DNA of 64,000 nt from Protopterus annectens (Eukaryota > Chordata > Ceratodontiformes > Protopteridae), in assembly GCF_019279795.1 (NCBI RefSeq), contig NC_056725.1:1070613068-1070677067 (forward strand), read 5' to 3'. The translations under genes were made by a program, and so were the position numbers. This document shows, piece by piece, positions 11,041-24,085 of this stretch (within the stretch, counting starts at the first letter, position 1; each line of letters starts with the position of its first letter). Below the pieces are notes generated by a model, which was not told the origin of the DNA, did no database searches, and saw only the letters and a program-made list of their open reading frames with translations.

Positions 11041-11289
11041 AATGAACCTGAACTCACTCTCCTATTTCTTGGGAACCAGGCTGATGGGGGAAATTTTAAA
11101 CAAAAACCAGGAAGAGGAAGAAAAGAGGCCAATTATCTGGTCAGCTCATTACCCTTTCTCTATTAGCTTAGCAGAAATGTGTTCATGTCCTTTGATGGAA
11201 AACAAATTGTTAACTAACTTAGAATCTAAAGGGGCTGTGTGAATAGAAAAAAGTTTGGAGAAACCTTTAAGAAGGCTGGCTGCTGCCCT

Positions 11290-12660
11290 ATCATCTGACT
11301 AGTCTGACAGCAGGCAGGATAATCTGTCTAGACAAAAAGGGGAATAAGCCCAGTGTGTCATGTTCAGGTCCACTACCAAGACCCTCTGTGTCCAGGAAAA
11401 GATGTATTGGCACAAAAGGAAGCACTGTGCCCCCTACCAATCTTTCCATCTGTCTGAGAAATAGAAAAGACCAACCTGTCCCTAGGTAACAAGGCCCAAA
11501 ACCTGGAAGCAGGAAGATCTTTCCCACATGCCAAACACACAGTGGTTATATTTGCAAGTGGGACAGACACTTTTGCCATGATTGAAATCCCAGGAAAAAC
11601 ATTGTATCTTTTGGCTTAATAGCCCCTCCATAATGCCTGTATCTACCTCTTTGTCCAACATGACACTAAGCGATATGTCAGGATGCGTTGACTCCCACTT
11701 GAGGGAACTATGGAGAGCTTTCAGCTTCTTGAAGTGCTGATCATAATTCAACCAACCAAAACCCAGTTTCACATGGTGGGCTTCCGTTATGGTTATAAAA
11801 AAGCTAATAAAGGCAATGCTTGGGTGCGGTCCTTCTCAATGAACATGCCCATAAATAGCACAAAACCCAGGGACCAATTATCCCAGTTCCTGACTGGTGT
11901 CCTGGCTGATGCCTTCTTCCCGATGGCAGGTAAGGCTGCCATCATGTCCTTGTTAGACTTGTTATCAGCATCCAGTATGCATTTAATTCCCTCATTATCC
12001 ACTAGATCAAAGATATCTTCATACTCCCCTTTTATTCTTGTCTTTGACCTTGGTGCGAACATGAGCTGTGATGTGAGAGACAAGTGAATTGGAACCTGTA
12101 AAGCTGAGGGTAGCCATAGGGGGCAAGAATTGGGGGGCACACTCATCTGGATGAGACTGGATCTCCATCTCTGAACCCCTTACCTCCTTGGATCCCCATT
12201 GAAGATGGGTAAAGATAACTACAGCACCTGGTTAACATCAGTTCCTACTTGCACTCCCAGATTCAAAGTTGTAGAGGTAGCAACATTTCTCTCTAAGGCT
12301 ATGTCAAACAGCCTAACTTTCACTTATTGCGGCAAAGAGTTTATAATCTCATCTTACCAATTATCAGCAGATTGACCCCTGCCAATAATATTAAGCCCTG
12401 TAGACCCAACATAGATGTTACCTTGTGCTTCGGTTGGTATGTCAGAAAAGCAAGAAGGGGTGATCCTTTGGATGGTCTTTTTCCGAGAATTCTTAGCTGG
12501 AGCTTGTCCTTTAGCTGTGCTCTCTTCCAATTTTAGTGAAGGTCACCTCTTGGAATCTAGGCTCTGCTCAGCCTCCGCCTATTTCTCTAAATTAATTAGC
12601 AAGTCTTGTGCTTCCTGCAATAGATGCACCCATCTCTCTTTAATGGACTGTATCATGGCT
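11290..12660 (-). pseudogene. Ngaro-1 gag remnant
   Basis: One frame runs from an ATG near 12,660 (MIQSIKERWVHLLQEAQDLL) to about 11,790 with only a few stops. It includes KTRIKGEYEDIFDLVD and PVRNWDNWSLGFVLFMGMF. Further on, FSWDFNHGKSVCPTCKYNHC (near 11,590) is the zinc-knuckle-like end that follows a W-D-F-N-x-G motif in DIRS/Ngaro gag proteins. A matching W-D-N-x-S-x-G-x-V-x-F-M segment occurs in Ngaro-2 near 26,700, so the two gag genes are related. Confidence 0.75.
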
Positions 12661-12708
12661 GAACTGGAAAGATAGAAAGGATTAGCACAGGAAACACTAC
12701 CAACGAGA

Positions 12709-12712
<4 letters not shown>

Positions 12713-12778
<66 letters not shown>
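12713..12778. repeat. (CA)n microsatellite
   Basis: An uninterrupted CA tract of about 33 units at the 5' side of Ngaro-1 gag. Confidence 0.98.
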
Positions 12779-12779
<1 letters not shown>

Positions 12780-13865
12780 GGAGAGGAGGTGAGGAAAATA
12801 TGACAAACTTAAACCACATGAAGTTCCAGTTGGTATAAAAAAGATTGGATGCTGGGATACTGTGCTGCTGTGAGGTTATAGATTGCATAGTCCTCAGGAT
12901 GTTTACCTGCTTATCCTTTCCTTGAAAGAAAATGTCACTGTGATTAAAACCAGCTGAGCTGCTGCAGGTATTCTGGAATGTCTTGTCATATACTACGCAA
13001 GCCACTCTACCAAACCAAGGAGGTGTACAATCTGAGAATCAAGTGCTGAGGTAAACATTATATACTTCCGGTTATGCCATGCCCTAAATTTTAATAAAAT
13101 TAACACTAACATTACAACTTTAATATAAAATCATTGTACCCAAGATATCATCATGCAAATAATTATATAATATCATTTAACCTACACACAACCCCCACTA
13201 GAACATAAAAACAAAATTTGACTTGATTCCCCATATTTAGACTCCAATATTTGCTCTCATAAAAAATCAAGCTTCCGGAAATGTGAGGTGCAGATACTGA
13301 TCCAAATAAACATTCATTTACAACTGATACATCAACCCAAAATGCTAAAGCATAACATGACAGGATATATGCACCAGAGTGCTCAGGCTCCCACACCCAA
13401 TGTGCCCAAATTAATGAAAGCATCCTTCAAACTGCATAAGACAGTACACTAAAAAAAAAAAATACTAAAATAAAGGAGCAAACCATATGCAGCAAAATCA
13501 TACAGATGCCAACGATCACAAACTATGCACTAACATTAAATTTTAACTGTGCCATCGCAATTTTATTAGTTCAACATGATGTTACCAGGCATGTATTTAT
13601 GTAATTAATAAAACTTTTTATACTAGCAGAATGCAGGAGTATGTCCCCAAAGTGCCCTTAAACTTAGTGTTACCCTATGCCCATATTATAAAGTTACTCC
13701 TGTTCTTGAAATTATTAGTTTATTATCTTAATTATGCATACATAGCCATATGCTTTTTTTTTAATATGAGAGCACTCATCCTTCAAATGTGTATTGTAAC
13801 AGCCTGATCAGAAAACACCCCATGCCCAACATAGCTGTTGCACCAGTACTGTATGTGTTTTTTAA
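12779..13865. other. No gene recognised
   Basis: AT-rich sequence with no long frame and no repeat family that I recognise. The left part may be the Ngaro-1 5' end. Confidence 0.5.
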
Positions 13866-14170
13866 GGTTCCCCTTATAATCTTGAGATACTGAAAGCTCG
13901 AATTTCAGTATCTCAAAACTATAAAGTCAAATAGCCCACAATCCCAAAACACACAAACACGAAAAATAAAATCCCGAACATTCACAAACCATACGCCACA
14001 CAACACGCACACCATTCAACCCACAGCACACAAACTACACAATCCTACACTACGTCTATACAGGGTGGCAAGCCCCCTTGCACCCCCCACCCCCCTGTTT
14101 ATATATACCAACTCCCAGATCGCACTAACAGTTAAGAAAAGCATTACTCACACGCAGGCATTCCACACTC

Positions 14171-14238
<68 letters not shown>

Positions 14239-14530
14239 CACACATACACAAACACAAACACAAACACATCCAACACTCACACTCATACTGTCACCTCCCT
14301 ACCCAACCCAGAAGCACAACTTATAATAATACGCACATACACTCACTTGCCTTCACTTCCGTAAAGCAGCCCGGCCAAACACTTCCCATCCCGTTGCTGT
14401 ACTGCATAAGCACAGATTTGAGATATTCGAATTCATGCTTATGCACTTTCCAGATTTCACATTTTTGCCTTTACGGTCCCGAGATACTGAAATTCGAGCT
14501 TTCACTATTTCGGGATTGTAAAGGAGGACT
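13866..14530. mobile_element. Non-autonomous DNA transposon with ~60-bp terminal inverted repeats
   Basis: The left end (13,866-13,925) matches the reverse complement of the right end (14,471-14,530) over about 60 bases with a few mismatches. Each arm contains its own small palindrome, TACTGAAA-GCTCGAA-TTTCAGTA. The 540-base interior has no coding frame and holds a CA tract. Both flanks carry a T-run followed by AA (TTTTTTAA), a possible 8-base or TTAA-type target duplication blurred by the homopolymer. The superfamily is unresolved. Confidence 0.75.
14175..14236. repeat. (CA)n microsatellite inside the TIR element
   Basis: A CA tract of about 31 units, followed by a degenerate ACAAACACA stretch. 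Confidence 0.97.
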
Positions 14531-14651
14531 GTTTTTTTAAATACATATATTTATTGTTCTACGTATATATTTTATTTATTAATATTTTTAATACATCTAC
14601 ACCAGACTGAAAATTAATAATAATTCTAATATATTATGTTTTAATTTATCT

Positions 14652-14734
<83 letters not shown>

Positions 14735-14816
14735 TTTTTACTTAAAAATAACCCCCCCCCCCCGGCCAATCTGCATGACCCACATTAAGCTTCTTGAGTA
14801 AATTAATTAAAAAAAG

Positions 14817-14857
<41 letters not shown>
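14652..14857. repeat. (CA)/(TA) tracts and a C homopolymer
   Basis: CA then TA repeats at 14,652-14,731, a run of twelve C at 14,752-14,763, and another TA tract at 14,820-14,857. Frames read through them are artefacts. Confidence 0.97.
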
Positions 14858-14861
<4 letters not shown>

Positions 14862-15079
14862 TCAATGAAATAAATGTTAAAAAACAAAGTACTGGCACTG
14901 TACAGATGAATAAATGGCCACCATATAGCTGATAAGCCCTCACAGTGATCTCCAACCCAGTTGCTGCCAGCTGGCTCCATCTTGACGTGCCTGCTGATAG
15001 ATCTGGCAGGTAGGAATAGAAGCATTTTCTCAAATAGGGGGAGTACTCCTGAACCCCCCCCCCCACTGATGATGACTTG

Positions 15080-15200
15080 TGGCTCATGGAAAATGAGCCA
15101 TTACATGATAAGTGGTTGTTAAGGTATTTACCTCTCAGACACAAAGTACAGGGTTTGATTCTCACCTTGAAAAGCAAGCCTGTGCTTGAGAAGGCATCTG
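15080..15200 (+). repeat. tRNA-derived SINE head
   Basis: The segment AGTGGTTGTTAAGGTATTTA (15,111 onward) looks like a pol III A box. GGGTTTGATTCTC (15,151-15,163) matches the B box, at normal tRNA spacing. No acceptor stem closes, so it is a SINE head or tRNA relic and not a working tRNA. A small hairpin TGGCTCAT/ATGAGCCA lies just upstream. Confidence 0.6.
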
Positions 15201-15439
15201 AGGTCATTAGCCTAGTAATCCCTGTGTTTTTAAATTAACGACTTTCTCTAATGATTTATGAAAAAGGCAAATCCTTTATCTGTGCAGAAAATAAGTATTC
15301 CCTTTCTTTGAATATTAACACCCCAAATAATTATACAAAACACCAGGAGGACCATATCCCTGCACTTGTGAGTGACATTTGTTTCCCACATACAACATGT
15401 ATTTCAATACATGTTAATCTGTGAGTTTTTATTACAGTT

Positions 15440-15605
15440 TCATGGCACTGAGGTGAAATGTTTGAGATCATATCTCCCCATCAACCAACCAGTCATTAAA
15501 TACAATGCACCCTTCATCTTGTACCCAGCCAGGCACTTGAAACAGGTTGGGAGGCCATAAGGGTTCCTCACAAACAGAATTCAGGAAATAAACAATATGA
15601 CAACC
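15440..15605 (+). pseudogene. CR1 ORF2 fragment
   Basis: The plus-strand frame reads INQPVIKYNAPFILYPARHL. This is homologous to the RPIIEYNAPFGMHLTRHFQQ segment of CR1-2 and lies after the reverse transcriptase. It is an isolated fragment just upstream of CR1-2. Confidence 0.8.
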
Positions 15606-15654
15606 AAGAATGATACCTCAGTATAAAGAAAAAATGATGAATTTTAACAAATGG

Positions 15655-18600
15655 CTAAGCTTCTGATGTCATTCAAAGGGGATCCAGTGTCTGTCAGCCT
15701 GGGACAACATGCTTGACAAGCCACGTTGCTTCCCAAGAGATGGCATGCACCTGTCACCCCTAGGCTTTCGAATACTGGCCAAGGTTCTTGCTGCCCCCAT
15801 AGTGCCTTTTTTAGGCAAGGCTCAAAAGTCAAACCCACCTCCATAAACAGTACAATTAACAAAAAACTGAGGGTTATGCTACTCAACGCCAACAGTTTGA
15901 ATCTCAAAATGCACGCGCTCAAAGCACTCCTCAGTATGGAGAACGTCGACATCAGTGCAGTAACTAAAATCTGGTTCAAGGCTCCAGAGAGCAACCCAGC
16001 ACTACCGGGCTACAACTCATACCACACATTTCGGCCACAGAACATGGACCGAAACACAAAAGGAAGGGGTGTATCCATATTAATCAAGGATACCTACACC
16101 TCTAGATTAGTGCCACAGCATGATACCTCTGAGATCATCCATGCGCAACTAACATTGGGCAAATCTGCAATGCAAATTGTGGCCTGCTACAGATCACCCT
16201 CCATTACCCAAGACCACCACTCCACCTTTCTGGAGATATTGGAAAACATGAAGGTCCTACCGAACATCCTGATATTGGTTGATTTCAATTACCCTACCAT
16301 TAACTGGAAAAACTACTCAAGTACAAACTCCCAGGCCCAGTGCTTCCTGGAATTCATCAACTCAAATGTCCTGGATCAGCTGGTAAACTCCCCTACCAGA
16401 GGTGAAAACATATTAGACCTGGTCATCACCAACATGGGCTACAGGTGTTCCACACCAGAGCTCAACCTGTCACTGGTTAGGTCAGAACATAAACTAATCA
16501 CTCTGGATGTCCACACCCCACCACCACCCCAACTAAGGAAACCACAGTAAAAAACTTTTCTAAAGCAAACTTCACCTTACTTAAGACAGAGGCTGTAAGT
16601 TTCACAGCTGCTACGCTAAAAAATACTGCTGCTCAATATGCAGAAACCTTTACAAATACACCCTATGAGCACCTCAAGGATGCATGGATCATGCCATCCC
16701 TAGCAAAACCAAGACTCACTCCTCTAAGAAAAGGAAACCAGTCTGGTGAACCCCTGCCATAAACAGGCTATACAACAGAAGGAGGAAACTAGTTCAGAAA
16801 AAAAGCAAATCCCAAGAAGGAAAGACATCCCTGATCAGTATCAGTAAGAAAGTAAGGTTCCTCATAACATCATCCAAGGCTAACTTCGAAAGAAAAATAG
16901 CCAAGGGTTCAAAAGATAACCACAAAGTCTTCCTTACGTATGTTAAGAATCTAAGTGGCAACTCGCAGATATGCACTGAACTAGTGCAAAATAGTACAAA
17001 ATATAATGAACCTACTGATATTGCCAACATCCTGGCAGATAGATTCAGTGCAAACTTCACCCCCCTCTCACCCCCAAAAGGGCACACAATAATACCAGAA
17101 AAGTGTAGTGTCCCAGAAATCACAGATGCACAGGTGAAAACAGCCCTTTCAAAAGCCAAAAACACAGCATCAACAGGGCCAGATGGTGTCCCAGGCTGCG
17201 TCTTTCACAGACTACAGAACAAACTAACCCCCCACCTAAACAATCTGTTCAACCTCAGCCTTTCCACAGGCTACATGCCCATAGAATGGCGCACAGCAAC
17301 AGTTATACCACTCCACAAAGGAGGGCCACAATTGACCCTGGTAACTATCGCCCCATAAGCCTGACTAGCATGGGCTTCAAGGCTATGGAGCGCATCATCA
17401 TGGAACTCATTAACAAAGACATTGGGAACCTCTAAACACTTGAACTGACCCAGTTCGGCTTTGTTAAGGGCAGATCATGCCTACTAAACCTGGTTGACTT
17501 CTTTGAGATAGTCACCAAGGCCATAAACGAGGGAAAGATTGTTCTCACAGCCTTCCTTGACCTCGCCAAGGCTTTTGACACCATTCCCCACTTGGGTATT
17601 ACAGAAAAACTCACCAGCCTGAACATAAACCCCTACGTAATGAGATGGGTTGCCAACTGGCTTACAGACATAACTCACACGGTAAGAATAGCAGGCTCCA
17701 GGTCCGACTCTAAACCAGTCACAAGTGGGGTCCCGCAAGGTTGGTCCTGGGACCCCTACTGGTCGGCATATACTACTCAGAAGTACAGGCAAACACGGGA
17801 GGACTATGGCTAACCAAGTTCGCTGATGACTGCAAACTGGGAGCCATAATTGACTCTCCATCTGGCACGGACATCTTCCAAAAGGGCCTTACTGAGATGG
17901 ACACCTGGTGTCAAAGTCATGGCCTCAAGCTAAATCCCAAAAAATGCATCCCATTTGGGAAAAACAAAACACCCATGATTTGCCACATAGATGACAGCCC
18001 CCTTAATACAGAAGAGGTAATAACAGATCTGGGGACCCAGGTAGATAGTAATCTCTCCTTTGACAATCATATTGCCAAAGTAGTTAGGAAATCCTTCTAT
18101 GTAGCCCATCTAATTACTAAAGGGCTCACATCTAGAAATAAAGAGGTTATAGTGCCCCTGTACTCGTCACTCATCAGACCCATCATAGAGTACAATGCCC
18201 CATTTGGGATGCACCTCACAAGACACTTCCAACAGCTGGAAAGACCACAAAGTACCTCACTAAGAGGATTACTGGCCTCAAACATATGTCCTATGCAGCC
18301 CGACTGAAAAAAAACTCTGGCTGTACTCAGTGGCACATCGCTTACTCAGAGGTGATTTCTGCCTGACTTACAAAGCCATGTCCAACTCAGAACTGATGGA
18401 CATGCTTCACCTAAAGAAATCCAAGTCACTGCGAACCATGCGCTCTAGTGAGCTAAACCTCGCCACAACAATAAATAGAACATGCTGGAGGGATAGATTC
18501 CTGTCACAGAGACTCCCTATGCTTTGGAACAAAATTCCAAACTACATTAAGCAGAACCCCTCACTAACACTCTTCAAGAGAAACCTTGACAAGTGGATGG

Positions 18601-18761
18601 GGAACAGAAAATACACCACTGGGATCACTTCATTGGCTCTGCTTGACAGAGGATCAATTAATTAATCAATGGGGCAGTGAAAGCCAACACACTCTGGCTA
18701 GGCTTATAAATGCCCTCGGGCAGATTGCCTAGTACCTATCTATGAACCTATGAACCTATGA
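15655..18761 (+). mobile_element. CR1-clade LINE copy (CR1-2), 5'-truncated
   Basis: A plus-strand copy starting inside the end of ORF1 (PRDGMHLSPLGFRIL near 15,740, the late esterase block) and running through ORF2 to the 3' octamers (CTATGAAC)n at 18,738-18,761. It is in inverted orientation relative to CR1-1, 3, 4 and 5. No target-site duplication could be assigned. Confidence 0.92.
15876..18665 (+). pseudogene. CR1-2 ORF2 remnant: endonuclease and reverse transcriptase
   Basis: It starts at the ATG at 15,876 (MLLNANSLNLKMHALKALL). The endonuclease is open to about 16,548: DTSEIIHAQLTLGKSAMQIV, then VDFNYPTINWKN, where the usual Gly of GDFN is Val, and SEHKLI. The reverse transcriptase includes GPDGVPGCV, IEWRTATVIPLHKGG, TQFGFVKGRSCLLNLVDFF, AFLDLAKAFDTIPH, GVPQG and an intact FADD at 17,819-17,830. 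A single-base loss near 17,741 splits GVPQG from VLGPLLVGIYY. A further shift near 18,250 separates the last C-terminal frame (18,330-18,665, ending NLDKWMGNRKY). The catalytic residues are better kept than in CR1-1, but the gene is still broken. Confidence 0.92.
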
Positions 18762-18867
18762 CTGTTTCATAGCCTATCCCCTACTTGATCTCCTGCAGAT
18801 GGCTGTGCAGCAATCTATGCCTTGCTCATAATGCAGCCTCTATCCCATACAGATGAATTTGTTGCAC

Positions 18868-19100
18868 TTCTTCATAACAAATAGTATCAGAAATACCCAT
18901 TCTAAAGTCCTAAACCTCATCTGCGACATAAACAGGTTATGTTGGTGTGACAGGTGTGTGTCTCAAAGATTACCCATTCCCTGGAACAGGCTTTGCATCC
19001 ATGTGAAGCAATGCTCATCCCTAGCCCTATTCAAATGTAACTTGGATGAGTGGATAAGGCACCTACGGCCCTGATGGACAGGGGCAACCTGTGAATGCCT
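18868..19100 (+). pseudogene. CR1 ORF2 3' fragment
   Basis: The frame HSKVLNLICDINRLCWCDRC ... LALFKCNLDEWIRH matches the end of ORF2 (INRTCWRDRF ... LTLFKRNLDKWMG) of CR1-2. It is a separate truncated copy in the same orientation, just downstream of CR1-2. Confidence 0.85.
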
Positions 19101-20216
19101 GATATGTGCAAAACTATTTCATAACCACAAAGTTCCCTGGAGTATTGGCACATGTCAGCAATATTTTGTTGAATATGGGGTAAGCTTGTCTAGGTTTTAG
19201 ATAGTTCTTGGGCTGATAGCCTAATAATCATGTTTGAACTTAAGAACCCATGGACCAAATATGAATTTTGATTCATTGTAAATATCCGTGGCTCACTTGT
19301 CTTACAAACTTAATAAATTCTGTGGGTATACTTTGATTTAATACCAGATGTAAATCTGGTACGCACTGTTTACTATATCCCGCTTTACTAAAAATGATGT
19401 ACTGCAGAGGTATATCATTTGGATAATGAGTTTAATAGTTGGGTTTTCACTGAGAAGCAGGACCCACAATGTAGGATTTCTGACTTAGACTCCTGATATC
19501 AAAACATACTAGTTTCAAGGTTATATAAACTGAGAGAAGATAAACCTTTACTTTTTTGAGTTGGTGCTACCTCAGAAATAGAATATTAAGAGACTTGGAT
19601 GGTAAGCGGGGCACTCCTGCCAAGAGAAGGTCAAACAAATTTTTCTCTATAATAATGTGGTCCATAGCTACAGCAGATAGGAATGATCCAAAGGTCAGAC
19701 ATGCAACAGCAGTGTTATGCAGTCAACACAGTTACAGAAATAGTTTATTTCTATCCCAAATAGTAAATATGTTGTCCATAAAATAAATAAATACACAGTT
19801 TGGATAAGCTGCTGTAATGGTTATTTTTTCCAACATGTGGGTACTTTTTGGTATCTTTTTACATTTCCGGTAGCAGTTCTTAATAACTGGATGATATAGT
19901 GCTGTTGATGTTTAGTGTTTTTGACTGTTTCCATTTATTTCAGGCTTAACATTAAGGCATCATTTGTTTTTAACAGTAGAATTAAGTGAAATGGAATAAT
20001 TCCCTTAGGCAATGGAAGTAAGAGGAAAAAGCTTGCTGATGATACACCTTAAGATTGTAAGAAGCGGGTTCAGGGCAAATGTACAATAGGGCAGCCTCTA
20101 GTGAAACTGACAACTGATTTCATGAAGTCCAAGATATAGTTGGTTTTCTAGTCTTTTAGAGAAAGCTCTGCTTTAGAAATTAATTAGTATGCTTCTTTAG
20201 CATTTGAAGGCCCAGG
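19101..20216. other. No gene recognised
   Basis: AT-rich, with no long frame and no recognised repeat. Confidence 0.5.
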
Positions 20217-20505
20217 ATGAGTTCACCAGGTAGAAAACGAACTGACAAACAAAAAACTGAAGAAAAGAACACACTGTGAACAAGCACCAACACTTCACTC
20301 AGCTCAATGAAGAAATAAATATAAAAATAAAAAGCCATTTTTATTCACTTTAATACCAAAATAATATACATTTTTATATCATTTTATATTGTTTTGGTAT
20401 TAAAGTAAATAAGAACGGCTTTTTATTTTTATATTTATTTCTTCATCAAGCTGAGTGAAGTGTTGGTGCTTGTTCACAGTGTGTTATTTTCATGAGTTCA
20501 CCAGG
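20217..20505. mobile_element. Hairpin (fold-back) insertion with 14-bp target-site duplication
   Basis: The 14-base sequence ATGAGTTCACCAGG occurs at 20,217-20,230 and again at 20,492-20,505. Between them lies an inverted repeat: about 20,268-20,368 is matched in reverse complement by about 20,383-20,486, with only a few differences and a central AT-rich loop. The hairpin stem is about 100 bases. No coding capacity. The duplication length is like that of LINE-type insertion, but the full palindrome is not typical of LINEs. Confidence 0.85.
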
Positions 20506-20881
20506 CACAGGATGCTGGGTAAATTTTAAAGGTCTACTGTCAGGGCACATCTGCAGGGAAATAGGTAAGCAATGACTCAAGAAGGGTACTGTTGCTAGTT
20601 TTAAGTCCTGACCTAATTGATGAGTTAGGTAATCAGCTAGACTGAATTTGGATGCTATTTATTCAAGATGATGTGTGGATTTTCCTACCCAGATAAAAAA
20701 TACCAATCTGAATGTATTTTTGTATATAAGGATATTTTATAGCCTGGCTTAGATGTAACTAAAAGGAGGGTTCTGTTTGTTCCATATATGCTATCCAAAA
20801 ACAATATAATGCAAAAATGCTTTTTTAAATATATTTTGCATGCAAACATTAATTGGTAAGGTGCCAAATATACTGGCAATG

Positions 20882-22439
<1,558 letters not shown>

Positions 22440-22539
22440 ACATCTTCTAGCAGCATCCCACTGCTCACTATCAACAGCCTGCCACATGGCAGTGTAATAC
22501 CACTTGCATGATCCAAATCAGATGGTTAACTGAACTCAA

Positions 22540-22640
22540 GGAGGGCATAGCACCCTGTATAAATACAGGGGTCCTTCTTCTGCCCAGCAGGCTAGTGAGT
22601 AGTCAGGTCCCAGTTTAAAACCCTACAGGCTATCTCCAAA
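22540..22640 (+). promoter_or_regulatory. Possible TATA-box promoter, perhaps an LTR relic
   Basis: The segment CCTGTATAAATACAGGGG (around 22,554) is a good TATA box inside a short palindrome. It is followed by a GC-richer stretch CCCAGCAGGCTAGTGAGTAG. It lies about 600 bases upstream of the Penelope remnant. There is no second copy in the window to show an LTR, so this is weak. Confidence 0.25.
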
Positions 22641-23099
22641 ATAACTCCTGCAAAATAACTCCTGCAAAATAATGATAGCTGCACATTAAACATGTCTGAA
22701 CCATCATCATGAAGCTGTATACCGCACAAGTATGCACCTTCCACATGTAGAAAAATATTGTTAAAAAACAATATATGAGGGTTGCTAGATTAAACACTGA
22801 AGACATGAATATGAAGATCCAGTTACACACATTAACTGAAGAATTTATATAGAAAGGTTATAGGACCACTGATGTAAAGAAAATAAAACCAAAACAGAAG
22901 TTATCAGTAAATGTGGAATCAACACATATTTTTCACTTCTGCACATGACAAGAGACCAAACATACAACATACAACTACTTATAGATATGCGTTGGCTTAA
23001 AATAAAAATACACCTAAAATCAAGAACATAATTGGAAAGTTTTAGGGCATTCTCACGGAGATCCCTGAGCTAACAACATTCTGAGCGAGACACCACAAT

Positions 23100-23800
23100 A
23101 CTGTCATAAGAGATCAGCCAGTTTAAAGAGTAAATTATGTTACAGAGAGCAACCCACCAGTCACCTTCACTTTTTTAGTAATAAACAAGGAACATTTAAA
23201 AGTAATAACTGTGTCCACTGCAGTTCTATCAATACTGATAAAGGTATTCAACATCCCATAACTGGGAATGTTTTTAACTTACGAGCCTATGGTAAGTGCA
23301 ATACAAGATACTTGCTTTACCTTGCAACCTGCCGTAAATGCATTGCATATTACAAAGGGAAGACTAATAGAAAACTTAAAGAAAGGATAAGTCAGCATAC
23401 ATCTGACATCAAAAGGAACATTATAACAAATGCATTATACAAACACATGAAGGAAACAGATGCATCACATACATTCAAGTTTCTGATACTTAACGTTATG
23501 ACAGAACCATTGAGGGGTGGTAATATCAAGTTAAAGCTGAACAAGAAGAACTAAACTGGATTTTTCGATTTAAATCACATATTCCCTCTGGGCTTAATGA
23601 CATGGTCACTTTAAGACTCCTCTAAGATACCTGCATAACCAGGTTCACTAATTGCATTTGATAATGTGGTGTTCTTTAATGATTGTATATAGTGTATATA
23701 GACCAGTGTTTTTAGTTCCCTTGATGTCAGCCTGATGAAGCCTTAATAGTAAAAGTGTTTTATCACTTGCATTTTAAGTGTTTTTATCAATTCTTTTATC
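23100..23800 (+). mobile_element. Penelope-like element 3' fragment
   Basis: The 3' portion of a Penelope-like retroelement: a GIY-YIG endonuclease frame followed by a 3' segment containing CCTGATGAAGCC (near 23,735). Reverse transcriptase coding is not clearly visible upstream. It ends next to the recombinase end of Ngaro-2. Confidence 0.8.
23157..23554 (+). pseudogene. Penelope GIY-YIG endonuclease fragment
   Basis: One open frame of about 130 codons. It begins TSHLHFFSNKQGTF, has the Cys motif NNCVHCSS, then VFNLRAYGKCNTRYLLYLAT (near 23,270), CRKCIAYYKGKTNRKLKERI and SQHTSDIKRN. The order C-x2-C, Y-l-x-x-C-x-x-C, Y-x-G-x-T-x-x-x-L-x-x-R-x-x-x-H is the GIY-YIG nuclease of Penelope elements. 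The central Y-V/I-G is Y-Y-K-G here, an odd residue in the catalytic loop. Downstream, PLRGGNIKLKLNKKN is followed by a stop and then FPLGLNDMVTL in the same region, as expected for the C-terminus. In the live element it nicks the target DNA; here only the 3' part of the gene remains. Confidence 0.85.
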
Positions 23801-23869
23801 AGTATTTTAGCAGTTTTTTAACATTATTAAACTTTGAGTTAATTTTACTCGTCATGGTTCCGGATACTA

Positions 23870-24085
23870 TTATTTTTGACTACCTTCATAATCTAACAAA
23901 TGTAATCCAAAAAACAACCTAGATTGCCATCTTTCTGCTCTTTTAGTCCCCTCCACAGAACTGCCTTCATCAGCTAAATCAGATGCCCTTTCTCTTCTGA
24001 AGGAACGAGTGGCATAGTTATCCACTTTCACTCCTTGTACTCTCAAAGCCATTCTCAACCAGGACACAAATGTCTCAGCATCCAT
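23870..24085 (-). pseudogene. Ngaro-2 tyrosine recombinase C-terminal part
   Basis: The frame reads FVSWLRMALRVQGVKVDNYA then TRSFRRERASDLADEGSSVE and TKRAERWQSRLFFGLHLLDY. This matches the H/T-x-x-R block and G-R-W-x-S-x-x-F strand of DIRS-order recombinases, with the final Tyr at L-L-D-Y or nearby. The usual G of GRW is E. The N-terminal half, expected at 24,100-24,880, is too decayed to read. Confidence 0.8.

Larger units (their letters stand above)
5700..12690 (-). mobile_element. Ngaro-type DIRS retrotransposon (Ngaro-1), split by an RTE insertion
   Basis: On the minus strand, in order: gag (12,660-11,290), reverse transcriptase and RNase H (11,040-9,800), tyrosine recombinase (9,790-9,164, resumed at 6,883) and an SGNH hydrolase (about 6,690-6,100). 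Use of a tyrosine recombinase in place of an integrase defines the DIRS order. The recombinase followed by an SGNH-type hydrolase is the arrangement described for Ngaro elements. A 2.25-kb RTE LINE interrupts the recombinase region. The outer boundaries and the split direct repeats expected for Ngaro could not be placed. All coding parts carry stops. Confidence 0.8.

Noticed and set aside
22440..22640. LTR of an unseen retroelement
   Set aside because: Only a TATA-like motif supports it. No paired copy or coding sequence was found, so it is kept only as a weak regulatory entry.
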